Assembly: GCA_903893805.1 (NCBI GenBank)
Contig: CAITNM010000034.1
Coordinates: 1 to 50,355 of the forward strand
Origin: an uncultured Alphaproteobacteria bacterium
GTDB lineage: Bacteria > Pseudomonadota > Alphaproteobacteria > Paracaedibacterales > CAITNM01
Direction of reading: 5' to 3'
DNA: 50,355 bases
Shown one piece after another: positions 27,860 through 37,922 of this stretch. Both the position numbers and the translations under genes were made by a program. Position 1 is the stretch's first letter. The number at the start of each line of letters is the position of its first letter. Below the pieces are notes generated by a model. It worked only from the letters and a program-made list of their open reading frames with translations. It did no database searches and was not told the DNA's origin.

Positions 27860-29617
27860 TTATGAATCCAAGCCTTGCGCTTGTCTACTCCATAGGTGAG
27901 CATACTGCTTACCTAATTGCAACAGCTCTTGATGAGATCCAGACTCAATAATTTGCCCATTATCTAAAACATAAATGTGGTCAGCATCAATAACTGTTGA
28001 TAAACGGTGGGCTATCATAATGGTCGTACGCCCTATCATCAGCTCTTTTAAGGCTGATTGAATATGTCTTTCAGAATCCGTGTCAAGAGCAGATGTAGCT
28101 TCATCAAGGAGTAAAATTGGTGCTTTTTTTAACATAGCACGTGCGATGGCTAATCGCTGACGTTGTCCTCCAGAAAGGCTAACACCGTTCTCGCCAACGA
28201 TTGTATCATACCCTTGCGGAAGCTTTTGGATAAAGTCATGAGCAGCTGCAGATTTGGCCACGCTATAAACATCATCTGTTGAAAAATCTTGGCAACCGTA
28301 GGTTATATTTTCAAACACACTCAAGTCAAAAAGAGCAATTTCTTGACTAACTAAGGCAATTTGTTTTCTTAAATGCTTCAGTTCCCAATCTTTTACATTC
28401 ACGCCATCTATAGCAATTTCTCCTGCATCCACATCGTAGAATCGTGGAATAAGGTTAATAATAGTTGATTTTCCTGCACCACTTGCCCCAACGAGAGCTA
28501 CGCATTTACCTGATTGTGCTTCAAAACTAATACCTAACAGCGCTTTTTTCTTGAGGCCGTAAGCAAAATGCACATTTTTGTATTCTATACGCCCTTGTGA
28601 TTTTGCAGGATGTTTTGGGTTGATAGGGGAAAGAATAGTGCTATCAGTGTCAATAATTTCAAAAACTCTGTCTGCTGCTGCCAATCCTTCTTGAAGGCTA
28701 GCGTTAAGGTTACTTAATCGCTTCAGTGGTTCATACGCTAAAATGAGAGCAGCAATAAATGAAATGAATTCCCCTGTCGTACGATTGTGGTGCATTACTT
28801 GCCAACCACCATACGCAATTACCGAAATGATCGCGGCACCGCCCATGCTTTCAATAATTGGATGACTAAGTGACCTAACCCTGGAGGTTTTAACTACAAG
28901 TTTGTAAATTTTTTCAATCTGTATTTGGGCACGATTCGCTTCATAATTTTCTGTTGAGTACGCTTTGATCACTCTAATGCCTTGAAAAATTTGGGTTAAT
29001 TGCTTTGTGAATTTTGCAATTTCTTCTTGAGCGTTAAATGTGACCTTGCGCATGCGTTTTCCAATACGAATAATTGGCAAAAATGCAGCGGGGAAAATAA
29101 AAAATGATAGGCAAGCCAAGAACCAATCCCTGTAGAACATGACCCCAATTAAAAAAGTCAGTGTGAAACTGTCTCTGCCAATGCCAACTATTGTGTTAGC
29201 AACGCTATTGCGCATAAGGGTTATATCGTTTGTAAAGCGAGAAAGTAGTTCCCCGCTATTTCGTTTGTGAAAATATTCTAAATCTAGGCTCATTAAATGA
29301 CGAAATACCCGATTTTGAATATCAGATATGATACTTTGGCCAATGCGCGTCATGGTGACCGTTTCACCATATGAGGCAAATCCTTTTATCACAAAGGCTG
29401 CAAGAACAGCTGCGCAAAACATAACCAACAATTGTGGGTTATTGGTTGTAAAAACATCGTCAAAAACAGGCTGTAACAAAAAGGGCAGGGCTGCTGTGGA
29501 TAATGCGGTTAGCAACATAAAAAAACATGCCTGGCCAAAACGTAGTTTGTATGGTGCAAGATGTTCGTGAACTAATCTTTTTGCAAGGGGCTTTTGCAAG
29601 GTTTGCTTTTCTGCCAT
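27860..29617 (-). CDS. MsbA-like ABC exporter (lipid A/lipid family)
   Basis: A 585-residue half-transporter with a six-segment membrane domain (about 20-315) fused to an ATPase. Walker A GASGAGKST, signature LSGGQRQRLAIARA, Walker B ILLLDEATSALD and switch HRLST are intact. TM-domain segments such as MSLDLEYFHKRNSGELLSRFTND are typical of MsbA-type lipid flippases. I use ATG 29617; TTG 29671 opens the frame further but adds an unlikely tail. With waaA, lptC and the O-antigen ligase-like gene nearby, LPS export is the likely job. Other substrates are possible. Confidence 0.88.
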   Translation of the reverse strand: MAEKQTLQKPLAKRLVHEHLAPYKLRFGQACFFMLLTALSTAALPFLLQPVFDDVFTTNNPQLLVMFCAAVLAAFVIKGFASYGETVTMTRIGQSIISDIQNRVFRHLMSLDLEYFHKRNSGELLSRFTNDITLMRNSVANTIVGIGRDSFTLTFLIGVMFYRDWFLACLSFFIFPAAFLPIIRIGKRMRKVTFNAQEEIAKFTKQLTQIFQGIRVIKAYSTENYEANRAQIQIEKIYKLVVKTSRVRSLSHPIIESMGGAAIISVIAYGGWQVMHHNRTTGEFISFIAALILAYEPLKRLSNLNASLQEGLAAADRVFEIIDTDSTILSPINPKHPAKSQGRIEYKNVHFAYGLKKKALLGISFEAQSGKCVALVGASGAGKSTIINLIPRFYDVDAGEIAIDGVNVKDWELKHLRKQIALVSQEIALFDLSVFENITYGCQDFSTDDVYSVAKSAAAHDFIQKLPQGYDTIVGENGVSLSGGQRQRLAIARAMLKKAPILLLDEATSALDTDSERHIQSALKELMIGRTTIMIAHRLSTVIDADHIYVLDNGQIIESGSHQELLQLGKQYAHLWSRQAQGLDS

Positions 29618-29692
29618 AAATGTAGGGATAATACTTTTGGTAAACGTATCAAGTTTTGATACATTTCGCAATCATACACATTATTTTTTGAC

Positions 29693-30865
29693 ATGCAATT
29701 ACAGAATTTTTTGTTTTATAAGGTTTTCCTTTTTCTTATTGTGTTTTTATGCTTGCCATTACCTCATGGGAATATATACTCATTTTTGATGCTAGTTGGG
29801 CTCAGTCTTTTTCAATTCAAAAAGCACGATTTCAGTAGAAAAGTAACAAATCCAATAACCATTATATTTATAGCATGGTGCGCCCTAAGCACGCTCTGGG
29901 CAGTCGATGTTTCCAAAGCCATGCAGATGTACATCAAGGTCACGGCAATTATGCTAGGTGGTTGGTTTTGGTGGAATAGCTATAATCAATTTAGCCATCA
30001 AAAGCACCAACAGTTTCAATCGATTGTATTTATTGCTGGCTCCTTGTTAGCAATTTTTCTGATGATTTTTTGTATTAATCTTCAATTTGGAGGTACGTTA
30101 TACCGAATCATTGATCAACAAATTTCTCAAGCTTTAATTCACGGTTGCGTCGCTTGTAGCTTAGCAATTTGGATGAACTTGAAACATTTCAAAAAATGGG
30201 CACAGGTCTGTATTTTAATATTGCTCTTTTGGACTCTGCAACATGGCTCAAGTGATGCTGCTGCTTTAGGAGCCCTCTTAGGGTCAGGAGCCTTAGTCAT
30301 GCATAAATTTTTACCTGGCTTTTTAAGAGCAATGTTTATTTATGGTATGCCAGCTGTTTGGGGTCTTTTGCCATTTATTTTTCGTATGTTATCTCATGAG
30401 CAATATACGCAATGGGCAACTGTTCTTGACCCCAGTTACACTCACAGGTTATTTATTTGGCATTCTGTTGCCGAGCAGATTTTTGAGCGTTTTTGGACTG
30501 GATTTGGTTTCGGCAGTTCTCGTTATCGCTTTCTTTCCGTTCGGGGTGAAGACATTACCATTACAACCGGGCACGAAAAGTTAGTATTATTCTCTCCTGA
30601 AAATTGTTTGCATCCTCATAATTTTATGCTGCAAATTTGGCTTGAGCTTGGCGCCATCGGAGTAATGCTGGCTTGCATAGCTTGGATTAGCTATTGGAAT
30701 AAGCAATATGATAAATCAGGAAGCTATACAATAGCATTTTGGGGAAGTGCCCTTTGCGTAGCTGCAACGGGCATTAGTATTTGGCAAAGTTGGTGGCTTA
30801 TTTTGATAGTGGTTCTTGCGCCAGTTTATAAGCTAAGCAATTCCATACAGCCTCATTCCAACTAA
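29693..30865 (+). CDS. O-antigen ligase / Wzy-type membrane protein
   Basis: A 390-residue polytopic membrane protein with about ten segments and the O-antigen ligase superfamily hallmark HPHNFMLQIWLELGAIGVML (about 304-323) after a large periplasmic loop. Near the N-terminus, WCALSTLWAVDVSKAMQ matches the conserved S-x-x-WS-x-D-x-x-x-A region. It could be WaaL, which joins O-antigen to lipid A-core, or a Wzy polymerase; sequence alone does not decide. It diverges from the MsbA-like gene across a 75-bp gap, and its end overlaps convergent yebC by 4 bp. Confidence 0.85.
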   Translation: MQLQNFLFYKVFLFLIVFLCLPLPHGNIYSFLMLVGLSLFQFKKHDFSRKVTNPITIIFIAWCALSTLWAVDVSKAMQMYIKVTAIMLGGWFWWNSYNQFSHQKHQQFQSIVFIAGSLLAIFLMIFCINLQFGGTLYRIIDQQISQALIHGCVACSLAIWMNLKHFKKWAQVCILILLFWTLQHGSSDAAALGALLGSGALVMHKFLPGFLRAMFIYGMPAVWGLLPFIFRMLSHEQYTQWATVLDPSYTHRLFIWHSVAEQIFERFWTGFGFGSSRYRFLSVRGEDITITTGHEKLVLFSPENCLHPHNFMLQIWLELGAIGVMLACIAWISYWNKQYDKSGSYTIAFWGSALCVAATGISIWQSWWLILIVVLAPVYKLSNSIQPHSN

Positions 30866-31608
30866 CTTAGACTTTTTAACACATCTTCAGATATCTCTAC
30901 GTTTGTGTAAACGTTTTGCACGTCATCACTATCTTCTAACGTATCGATGATTTTAAACAATGTTTTTGCCTGATCTACATTGACGACAATTGTAGTTAAT
31001 GGCTTCCACATGATTTTTGCTTCTCTAGGATCTCCTAAGGTTTCAATTAAAGAATCACGAACCGCAGCAAAGCTTTCCAGCGGGCAAGTTACCTCATGAA
31101 CATCGTCAATAGTTTCCACATTGTCAGCACCTGCATTAACTGCTGCTTCAAACACTTGATCAAAGCTAAATTTTGATACATCAAAATGCAGCATGCCCAA
31201 ACGCTCAAAACAAAAGCCAACGCTTCCAGTTTCTCCTAAATTTCCACCATTTTTACTAAGAGTAGAGCGCACTTCAGAGGCGGTGCGATTGCGATTATCA
31301 GTTAAAGTTTCAACAATTACTGCCACCCCAGCAACCCCGTAACCTTCATAACGTACTTCTTCGTATTGACTTAGATCATCTCCACCACTGGCTTTTTTAA
31401 TTGCTCTATCAATATTGTCTTTTGGCATATTAGCACCTCGTGCGGAAGCCAAAGCCGCCCTTAGTCGTGGATTTGAAGAAGCCTCAGCTCCTCCTGATTT
31501 TACAGAAACAATAATTTCTCGTGCAATTTTTGCAAACATTTTGGCACGCTTCGCATCCTGCGCGCCCTTGCGATACATAATATTTTTAAACTGCGAATGT
31601 CCTGCCAT
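30862..31608 (-). CDS. yebC: YebC/PmpR-family translation factor or regulator
   Basis: A 248-residue protein starting MAGHSQFKNIMYRKGAQD with AKMFAKIAREI, the family N-terminus. MPKDNIDRAIKKASG, EEVRYEGYGVAGVAVIVE and NRNRTASEVRSTLSKNGGN follow. The family was named as transcriptional regulators; recent work links members to relief of ribosome stalling on proline runs, which fits its place 12 bp after prfA. Length is standard (about 245). Co-transcription with prfA is likely. Confidence 0.95.
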   Translation of the reverse strand: MAGHSQFKNIMYRKGAQDAKRAKMFAKIAREIIVSVKSGGAEASSNPRLRAALASARGANMPKDNIDRAIKKASGGDDLSQYEEVRYEGYGVAGVAVIVETLTDNRNRTASEVRSTLSKNGGNLGETGSVGFCFERLGMLHFDVSKFSFDQVFEAAVNAGADNVETIDDVHEVTCPLESFAAVRDSLIETLGDPREAKIMWKPLTTIVVNVDQAKTLFKIIDTLEDSDDVQNVYTNVEISEDVLKSLS

Positions 31609-31620
31609 AGTGTTCTCCGT

Positions 31621-32700
31621 TTAATCAATTGCTTCTGCTAGTCTGGTTGCTTGGTCATTAGAAATTAGTGGATCAATAAGTTCGTCTAATGCTTCACCTT
31701 CAACAATTTGTAAAAGTTTATAAAGAGTTAGGTTAATGCGGTGATCGCTAACACGTCCTTGAGGAAAATTATAGGTACGAATACGCTCAGATCTATCACC
31801 TGTACCCACCTGCCCTTTACGGCTTGCGGACCGCTCATCTTCCTTGCGTTGACGTTCCGCTTCATAAATTCTTGCGCGCAAAATTTTCATCGCTTTGGCT
31901 TTGTTTTTATGTTGGGAACGTTCATCTTGGCAAGTAACAATGACCCCTGTTGGAATATGGGTTATGCGCACCGCGCTATCAGTTGTATTAACGTGCTGAC
32001 CACCAGCGCCTGAAGCTCTGTACACGTCAATTTGCAGATCTTTTTCATCTATGTGAATATCCACCTCTTCCACTTCTGGAAGAACCGCCACTGTTGCAGT
32101 AGAAGTGTGTACGCGACCACTGGATTCTGTTTCTGGAACTCGTTGCACTCTGTGCACGCCAGATTCAAACTTCAATCGAGCGAAGACTCCCTTACCTGAA
32201 ATGCTGGCGCTTGCTTCGCGAATGGCCCCAAGGCCTGTGTCACTTAATGCAATTATTTCAAATTTCCACCCATGGTTTGCAGCGTATCGTTGGTACATGC
32301 GAAACAAGTTGGCAGCAAACAAACCTGCTTCATCGCCACCTGCGCCGGCACGTACTTCTAAAATAGCGTTACGTTCATCGTCTGCATCTTTGGGCAATAA
32401 TAAAACTTTAATTTTTTGTTCAAATTCAGGAAGGCATTGAAGGATAGCGTCGTATTCGTGCTGTGCCATGGCTTTCATGTCAGCATCTAATGATGAATCA
32501 TTTAGCATTGCTTCAAGATCAATTTTTTCTCTTTGTGTTTTTCTAAGATCTAAAATGACCTCAGAAATTTCAGTGAGATCACTATATTCCTTGGAAAGAC
32601 GAGCAAATTCTTTAGCATCCTTCATGTCATGGTGTGCTAACAGGTCTTGCAACTCTTGATGGTGAGTAACTAACCGGTCTAATTTTACCTCAAATGACAT
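31621..32700 (-). CDS. prfA: Peptide chain release factor 1
   Basis: A 359-residue factor that reads UAA and UAG and triggers peptide release. The GGQ motif is in [15 protein letters not shown] (about 232), the UAA/UAG-reading P-x-T tripeptide is PET in [10 protein letters not shown], and the N-terminal helical domain is complete. Length is normal. In many genomes prmC follows prfA; here yebC does, and no prmC-like gene is visible in the window. Intact RF1 argues against reassigned UAA/UAG codons. Confidence 0.97.
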   Translation of the reverse strand: MSFEVKLDRLVTHHQELQDLLAHHDMKDAKEFARLSKEYSDLTEISEVILDLRKTQREKIDLEAMLNDSSLDADMKAMAQHEYDAILQCLPEFEQKIKVLLLPKDADDERNAILEVRAGAGGDEAGLFAANLFRMYQRYAANHGWKFEIIALSDTGLGAIREASASISGKGVFARLKFESGVHRVQRVPETESSGRVHTSTATVAVLPEVEEVDIHIDEKDLQIDVYRASGAGGQHVNTTDSAVRITHIPTGVIVTCQDERSQHKNKAKAMKILRARIYEAERQRKEDERSASRKGQVGTGDRSERIRTYNFPQGRVSDHRINLTLYKLLQIVEGEALDELIDPLISNDQATRLAEAID

Positions 32701-33261
32701 AAAGCTCTCTAAAACATACGTAGGCGTAGTCTACAAAAAACTAGCCTTTCAAGCAATGTTTATATAGTTTTATGTCAGGACCTGTGCACGAAAAAGACCT
32801 TATCATTCCAGATATTAGCCAAGCATCAAGCTATGCTTAGTATGCAAATTCATTTGGGTTTTTTGATTTTCGCTTTTTTCTTCGTTTCTCTCTCTCTCTT
32901 TCTGTGTATTATTCAATTGTTATGACGTAACGCTGGAAATCTGTTTGGAGAAATTTGGAATAAGGACGCTTATGGGGCAGAGTTGGTATGCTGAAATGAA
33001 TTGAGTTTGGGGCTGTCTTTAATATAGTGAGGAAACGGCAAAAGATTATAAAGATCTTTGCCAACACTTAAACGCATGGCTGACATCTAAAAAACGCTTG
33101 CATCGATGGTTATATGGGATTATGGTGAAGGTCATTGTAGTTTTTTGGTGAACAACGGCTGCAACGCCAAATTCTTGTGAAGTGCTCTCAAGTTAGTAAG
33201 ATGCCTTGGTGATTTCAAAATATTTGACAAATTTTCAGCCAGATCTTATATTACGCCTTAT
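32701..33261. other. Intergenic stretch upstream of tRNA-Met
   Basis: About 560 bp with no open frame longer than roughly 50 codons. It contains a (TC)n microsatellite at about 32886-32899. One short plus-strand frame near 33030-33160 (with KDLCQHLNAWLTSKKRLHRW) reads as protein-like and could be the remains of a lost gene, but I recognise no family. No terminal repeats or RNA gene are seen apart from the tRNA that follows. Confidence 0.4.
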
Positions 33262-33338
33262 GGCGGAGTAGCTCAGCTGGTTAGAGCACCGGAATCATAA
33301 TCCGGGTGTCGGGGGTTCGAGTCCCTCCTCCGCTACCA
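33262..33338 (+). tRNA. tRNA-Met (CAT), elongator type
   Basis: A 77-nt cloverleaf with encoded CCA. D-loop GCTCAGCTGGTTAGAGC, anticodon stem CCGGA/TCCGG with loop ATCATAA (anticodon CAT), and T arm GGGGGTTCGAGTCCCTC are complete. Acceptor pair 1-72 is G-T. The sequence matches alphaproteobacterial elongator tRNA-Met rather than the initiator, which lacks pair 1-72, or lysidine tRNA-Ile2. Confidence 0.95.
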
Positions 33339-33341
33339 TTA

Positions 33342-34004
33342 TTACCTTTTCTTAACTATTGTTAGTCCATCACCAATTGGCAACATGCAAATGTCTACGC
33401 GAGCGTCGGTTTTTATTATGTCATTTAATTTGCGAATGGCTTTTGTTCCTGAATCTGAATGCGCAGAATCAATAACTCGACCATTCCATAAAACGTTATC
33501 AATAAGGATGACTCCATTTGCACTGACAACTCTTAAGCTTTCTTCGTAGTAATCTGGGTAATGGCTCTTATTTGCATCTATAAAAACAAGATCAAAGGAT
33601 TGATCTTCAAAAGTTTTAAGTGTTTCAAGTGCAGGCCCTATGATCAGCTGAATACGGTCGCTAACTTCAGCTTCTTTCCAATGCTTAAGTGCAATTTTTG
33701 TCCAGTCAACATTTTTATCAAGCGCTGTAATGCTCACGCTTGGTAGTGCTAATGCCATGCATAAGGCGCTATACCCAGTATATGTGCCAATTTCTAAAAT
33801 ACGTTTAGGGCAAAGAATTCTAACAAGCATTGCGATGAATTGACCTTGCTCGGGCAAAATTTGCATGTTTCTCTCAGGCATGTTCGCTGTCTGTTCACGC
33901 AATTTTTTTAAGCATGAAGGTTCACGAACCCCAACTTGCAAAAGATATTCGCGTAATTCTTTTGTTAGTTGAATAGCTTTTTGATCCTGATAAGTAGTCA
34001 TCAT
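33342..34004 (-). CDS. SAM-dependent O-methyltransferase (CCoAOMT-like)
   Basis: A 220-residue class I methyltransferase of the caffeoyl-CoA/catechol O-methyltransferase group. Motif I is RILEIGTYTGYSALCMALAL (about 72-91), the SAM-ribose Asp is in ITALDKN, and the metal-binding acid in FDLVFIDANKSHYPDYYE (about 137). DNVLWNGRV follows, as in the family. Bacterial relatives act on varied catechol-like substrates; the true substrate is unknown. It ends 3 bp beyond the convergent tRNA-Met. Confidence 0.9.
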   Translation of the reverse strand: MMTTYQDQKAIQLTKELREYLLQVGVREPSCLKKLREQTANMPERNMQILPEQGQFIAMLVRILCPKRILEIGTYTGYSALCMALALPSVSITALDKNVDWTKIALKHWKEAEVSDRIQLIIGPALETLKTFEDQSFDLVFIDANKSHYPDYYEESLRVVSANGVILIDNVLWNGRVIDSAHSDSGTKAIRKLNDIIKTDARVDICMLPIGDGLTIVKKR

Positions 34005-34063
34005 GCTGTTTATGAAAATGTTTTCTTGATACTATAGCGGGAACCTTAAAAAGGCTAGGTTGT

Positions 34064-34855
34064 ATGAGATCGGTTGCGATTTTTGGATATGGTTATGTTG
34101 CAAAATTTTTGATTAAAGAGTTTTTGCCAGAAAATAAAGTTATAGTACTTACGCGTCACCCCGAAGATATTACAGATAAAAACGTTTCGGTAATTCATTT
34201 TGATGATTGTTTGCCAGAAGTTGATGGAATTATTTCAACGATCCCACCTGTTAATGGAATTGATCTTGTGCTTGAAAAATATTCGCCATCTTGTTGGGCT
34301 GCTTATTGTTCTAGTACTGGCGTGTATGGTGACCATCAGGGGGATTGGGTTACCGAAAACAGTTTATGCAATCCAAGTAATGAAAGAAACCGGCAACGCC
34401 TTGAAATTGAGAGAAAATGGATGGCGTTACCTAATGCTTGTGTATTAAGAATAGCTGGAATTTATGGACCGAGTCGTTCTGTTTTTGATCAACTAGATAC
34501 AGGAAATGCCAAAAGAATTGATAAAACAGGGCACGTTTTTTCACGTATTCATGTTGAAGATATTGCAGGGTTTAGTCATTTTGCCTTTTTCAATAAACTA
34601 TCTGGTATTTATAATTTAGCTGATAATTTCCCTGCGCCTTCTAGAGCGGTTGTGGAATATGCTTGTGATTTGCTTGGAAAATCTTATCCACCCTTAGTTT
34701 CATTTGATCAGGCAAATTTATCATCTATGGCTTTTGAATTTTATCAAGATTGTAAAAAAGTGAATGCTGAAAAAATTGTGGTGCAGGGTTACAGCATACG
34801 ATTCAAAAATTATATCGATGGGCTTGAGGACATAATCAAGAGAAAGCATCAATAA
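34064..34855 (+). CDS. NAD(P)-binding SDR-family protein (YeeZ-like)
   Basis: A 263-residue extended short-chain dehydrogenase/epimerase relative. The nucleotide-binding loop IFGYGYVAKFLIKEF (about 5-19) is a G-x-G-x-x-A variant. YCSSTGVYGDHQGDWVTENS (about 82-101) carries the Ser and the Tyr of the Y-G motif, and RIAGIYGPSRSVFDQL and RIHVEDIAG follow. This matches YeeZ-type proteins, whose substrate is unknown. The stop is followed at once by a strong terminator. Confidence 0.87.
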   Translation: MRSVAIFGYGYVAKFLIKEFLPENKVIVLTRHPEDITDKNVSVIHFDDCLPEVDGIISTIPPVNGIDLVLEKYSPSCWAAYCSSTGVYGDHQGDWVTENSLCNPSNERNRQRLEIERKWMALPNACVLRIAGIYGPSRSVFDQLDTGNAKRIDKTGHVFSRIHVEDIAGFSHFAFFNKLSGIYNLADNFPAPSRAVVEYACDLLGKSYPPLVSFDQANLSSMAFEFYQDCKKVNAEKIVVQGYSIRFKNYIDGLEDIIKRKHQ

Positions 34856-34882
34856 AAAACCCGCAATAAAGCGGGTTTTTTA
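34855..34882. terminator. Bidirectional intrinsic terminator
   Basis: A perfect 10-bp stem, AAAAACCCGC (34855-34864) with GCGGGTTTTT (34871-34880), has loop AATAAA. T tracts flank it on both strands, so it can end both the SDR gene and the convergent hppA transcript. Confidence 0.88.
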
Positions 34883-34903
34883 TCTTGTGTTATTACTAGC
34901 GTA

Positions 34904-36985
34904 CTAGCGGGAAAGAATTGCCAACATTAACAATGCTACAATGTTGATAATCTTAATCATCGGGTTAATTGCAGGGCCAGCGGTATCCTTATAAGGATCA
35001 CCTACTGTATCACCAGTAATGGCAGCTTTATGGGCTTCAGACCCCTTACCACCAAAGTGACCATCCTCAATGTACTTCTTCGCATTATCCCATGCTCCAC
35101 CGCCTGATGTCATAGAGATAGCTACGAACAATCCGGTGACGATAGTGCCCATTAGCATGGCGCCTAGTGCTGCAAAAGCTTCAGCTTGACCTACAACAAA
35201 GTTCACAATTACGTAAATTGCAACTGGAGCTATTAGAGGTAGCATGGATGGAACAATCATTTCAGTGATTGCTGATTTTGTAAGCATATCAACAGCTGCA
35301 CTGTAATCTGGGCGAGCTGTGCCTTCCATAATGCCAGGAATTTCCTTGAACTGACGACGCACTTCAACCACAACAGCACTTCCTGCACGTCCAACGGCTT
35401 TCATACCCATGGAGGCAAATAAGAATGGCAACATACCACCAATTAGCAAGCCAATAAGCACGAATGGATCTTCTAAGCTAAATTCCACTGAAAGAGATGG
35501 GAAATAGTGTTTCAGATCTTGTGTATACGCAGAAAACAGCACAAGAGCAGCCAAACCAGCAGAGCCAATAGCATATCCTTTAGTGACAGCTTTTGTTGTG
35601 TTTCCAACAGCATCTAATGCATCGGTAACAGTACGAACTGACTTCGGTAACTCAGCCATTTCTGCAATTCCACCAGCGTTATCAGTAACAGGTCCGTATG
35701 CGTCAAGTGCTACAACCATGCCAGCTAGAGCCAACATCGTCGTTGCTGCAACGGTAATACCTAAGATGCCTGCTTGAAGGTGGGCAACCAAAATTCCCAT
35801 GCAAATAATTACAACAGGAAGTGCAGTTGATTCCAACGAAACAGCTAAACCTTGGATAATGTTTGTTGCATGGCCAGTCGTAGAAGACTGAGCAATGCTT
35901 CGCACAGGGCAGTAGTTTGTAGAGGTGTAGTACTCAGTTACCCATACCAACAACCCTGTTACAACCAATCCAGTTAGTCCGCATATATGCAAAGAAGTTA
36001 TGCTAAAGCTTTGATTATTAATAACCATAGCTTCTGTCACGCTCCCAAACATATGGTTTGTGACCCAAAAAATTAGGCCTGCTGAAAGAACTGATGCAGC
36101 AATTAAGCCTTTGTAAAGTGCTTTCATGATATTGTTGTCTTTGCTGAGGCGCACAAAAAATGTTCCAGCAATTGTACCAATAATACATACAGCACCCAAT
36201 GCTAATGGATAGGTCATCAATTTTTGTTGTAGATCGCCTGTAAAATAGATGGCTGCTAAAAGCATAGAAGCAACGATAGTTACTACATATGTTTCAAAAA
36301 GGTCTGCTGCCATTCCTGCGCAGTCACCAACGTTATCACCAACGTTATCTGCAATAACTGCAGGGTTACGTGGATCATCTTCTGGGATTCCTGCTTCAAG
36401 TTTTCCTACAAGATCGGCACCTACGTCAGCACCTTTAGTAAAAATACCACCGCCAAGACGGGCGAAAATAGAAATAAGAGAAGCACCAAAACCTAGGGCA
36501 ATCAATGCTTCTAATAGTTGACGTTGTTCAACTTCTGCATTGATTAAATAGAAATAGTATAAGGCAACACCTAGCAGCCCAAGACCTACTACCAAAAGAC
36601 CAGTAACTGCACCTGCTTTGAAAGCGATAGAAAGAGCAGGAGCCAATCCTTTACGAGCTGCTTCTGCTGTGCGCACGTTAGCACGTACGGACACATTCAT
36701 GCCCACATAGCCAGCGCACCCTGACAACAAAGCTCCTATTATAAAGCCGATTGCCACTAATTTTGACATAAAAAATCCAAGTGCGACGGCTATAATAACG
36801 CCAACAACACCAATGGTGCTATATTGCCGATTAAGATAAGCTTTTGCTCCTTCTTGAATTGCTTGTGCAATTTCTTGCATACGATCTGTTCCGGCACTAC
36901 ATGCAAAAACACTGCTAGCTGCGAAAATGGCATATACAATAGCCAAAGCTCCGCAGCTAATAATAATTAGCGATAAAGAATCCAT
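34904..36985 (-). CDS. hppA: K+-independent proton-pumping membrane pyrophosphatase
   Basis: A 693-residue inner-membrane pump with about 16 segments that couples PPi hydrolysis to H+ export from the cytosol. The active-site motif [19 protein letters not shown] (about 186-205) is followed by [30 protein letters not shown] near residue 465 has Lys and Thr where K+-dependent enzymes have Ala and Gly, placing it in the K+-independent H+-PPase class as in Rhodospirillum. The C-terminal [20 protein letters not shown] is intact. Length is normal. Confidence 0.97.
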   Translation of the reverse strand: MDSLSLIIISCGALAIVYAIFAASSVFACSAGTDRMQEIAQAIQEGAKAYLNRQYSTIGVVGVIIAVALGFFMSKLVAIGFIIGALLSGCAGYVGMNVSVRANVRTAEAARKGLAPALSIAFKAGAVTGLLVVGLGLLGVALYYFYLINAEVEQRQLLEALIALGFGASLISIFARLGGGIFTKGADVGADLVGKLEAGIPEDDPRNPAVIADNVGDNVGDCAGMAADLFETYVVTIVASMLLAAIYFTGDLQQKLMTYPLALGAVCIIGTIAGTFFVRLSKDNNIMKALYKGLIAASVLSAGLIFWVTNHMFGSVTEAMVINNQSFSITSLHICGLTGLVVTGLLVWVTEYYTSTNYCPVRSIAQSSTTGHATNIIQGLAVSLESTALPVVIICMGILVAHLQAGILGITVAATTMLALAGMVVALDAYGPVTDNAGGIAEMAELPKSVRTVTDALDAVGNTTKAVTKGYAIGSAGLAALVLFSAYTQDLKHYFPSLSVEFSLEDPFVLIGLLIGGMLPFLFASMGMKAVGRAGSAVVVEVRRQFKEIPGIMEGTARPDYSAAVDMLTKSAITEMIVPSMLPLIAPVAIYVIVNFVVGQAEAFAALGAMLMGTIVTGLFVAISMTSGGGAWDNAKKYIEDGHFGGKGSEAHKAAITGDTVGDPYKDTAGPAINPMIKIINIVALLMLAILSR

Positions 36986-37181
36986 ATCTCATCAAGTTAA
37001 AAGTTTCATACATTCCTTATACTAAAAATTTGAGCAAGCGTCCAATCGGCATTCACTAACGCGGGTTCACAATAATCACTTAAGGTCGGTGATTTCATAC
37101 AACACCAGAAATAGCTATTTCATGAGCAGAGCAAAACTGTTAATTTTAGGATAACAATATTTCCTTATAAAATCTCTACAG

Positions 37182-37922
37182 ATGCTTTTTGTATTTATTC
37201 TTTTTGGCTTAGGCGCACTAGTATTTCTTGCTTATTATAATTTTTGGCGTTTTACACGTGCACCTTTTTTGCCAAGAATTTTGATGTATCACAACACATC
37301 AAAAGAACTTCCTAGCGGCATGAACATATCACCTGAATTATTAGAAAAACAAATTCAATATTTAATTAAGAAACAATATACATTTTTAAAAATATCTGAT
37401 TTGCCGAATTTTACTAAGCCTGCAAGGCATGTTGTATTAACTTTTGATGATGGGTTTGCAGGAAATTACACCTATTTATTTGAGCTTTTAAAAAAATATG
37501 AAGTGTCTGCAACAATTTATTTAACTCCTGATATTCAGGGTGTTGAGGCATTAACTCCTTCTCAAATTAAAGAAATGCAAGCTAGTGGTTTTGTTGAATT
37601 TGGCGCACACACCATGACCCATATAAATTTAACAAAAGTGGACAATGACACTGCGAAAAAAGAAATTATTCAATCCAAAAAAGCTGTTGAAAAGCTAATC
37701 GGTGTTGTGTGCCAAGCATTCGCTTATCCTTATGGTCGATACAACGAAGAGCATGTTAAAATGGTGAAAAATGCTGGTTTTACGACTGCAGTAACTACCA
37801 AAAAAGCCATTGCTGCTTTTGATAATTCAAATCCTTACATTTTGCCAAGACTTAGTATTAGTGGTTGCATAAATATGATTCAGTTTTATTTAATCCTTAG
37901 TCGGGGGCGTTACAAACTATGA
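37182..37922 (+). CDS. Polysaccharide deacetylase (NodB-fold), membrane-anchored
   Basis: A 246-residue carbohydrate esterase family 4 protein. An N-terminal hydrophobic segment (1-20) probably anchors it to the inner membrane, facing the periplasm. NodB motif 1 is LTFDDGF (about 87-93), motif 2 with two metal-binding histidines is GAHTMTHINLT, and motif 3 is FAYPYGRYNEE. The stop overlaps the next gene start in ATGA, so it is coupled to a glycosyltransferase. Together they suggest modification of a surface glycan. Peptidoglycan or another N-acetylated sugar is also possible. Confidence 0.88.
   Translation: MLFVFILFGLGALVFLAYYNFWRFTRAPFLPRILMYHNTSKELPSGMNISPELLEKQIQYLIKKQYTFLKISDLPNFTKPARHVVLTFDDGFAGNYTYLFELLKKYEVSATIYLTPDIQGVEALTPSQIKEMQASGFVEFGAHTMTHINLTKVDNDTAKKEIIQSKKAVEKLIGVVCQAFAYPYGRYNEEHVKMVKNAGFTTAVTTKKAIAAFDNSNPYILPRLSISGCINMIQFYLILSRGRYKL

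Noticed and set aside
32886-32899. (TC)n microsatellite as a phase-variation switch.
   Set aside because: It lies in an intergenic region, not inside a gene or close to a start codon.
33030-33160. Short protein-like frame as a transposase remnant.
   Set aside because: About 40 codons with no recognised motif and no terminal inverted repeats; kept only as a remark on the intergenic region.
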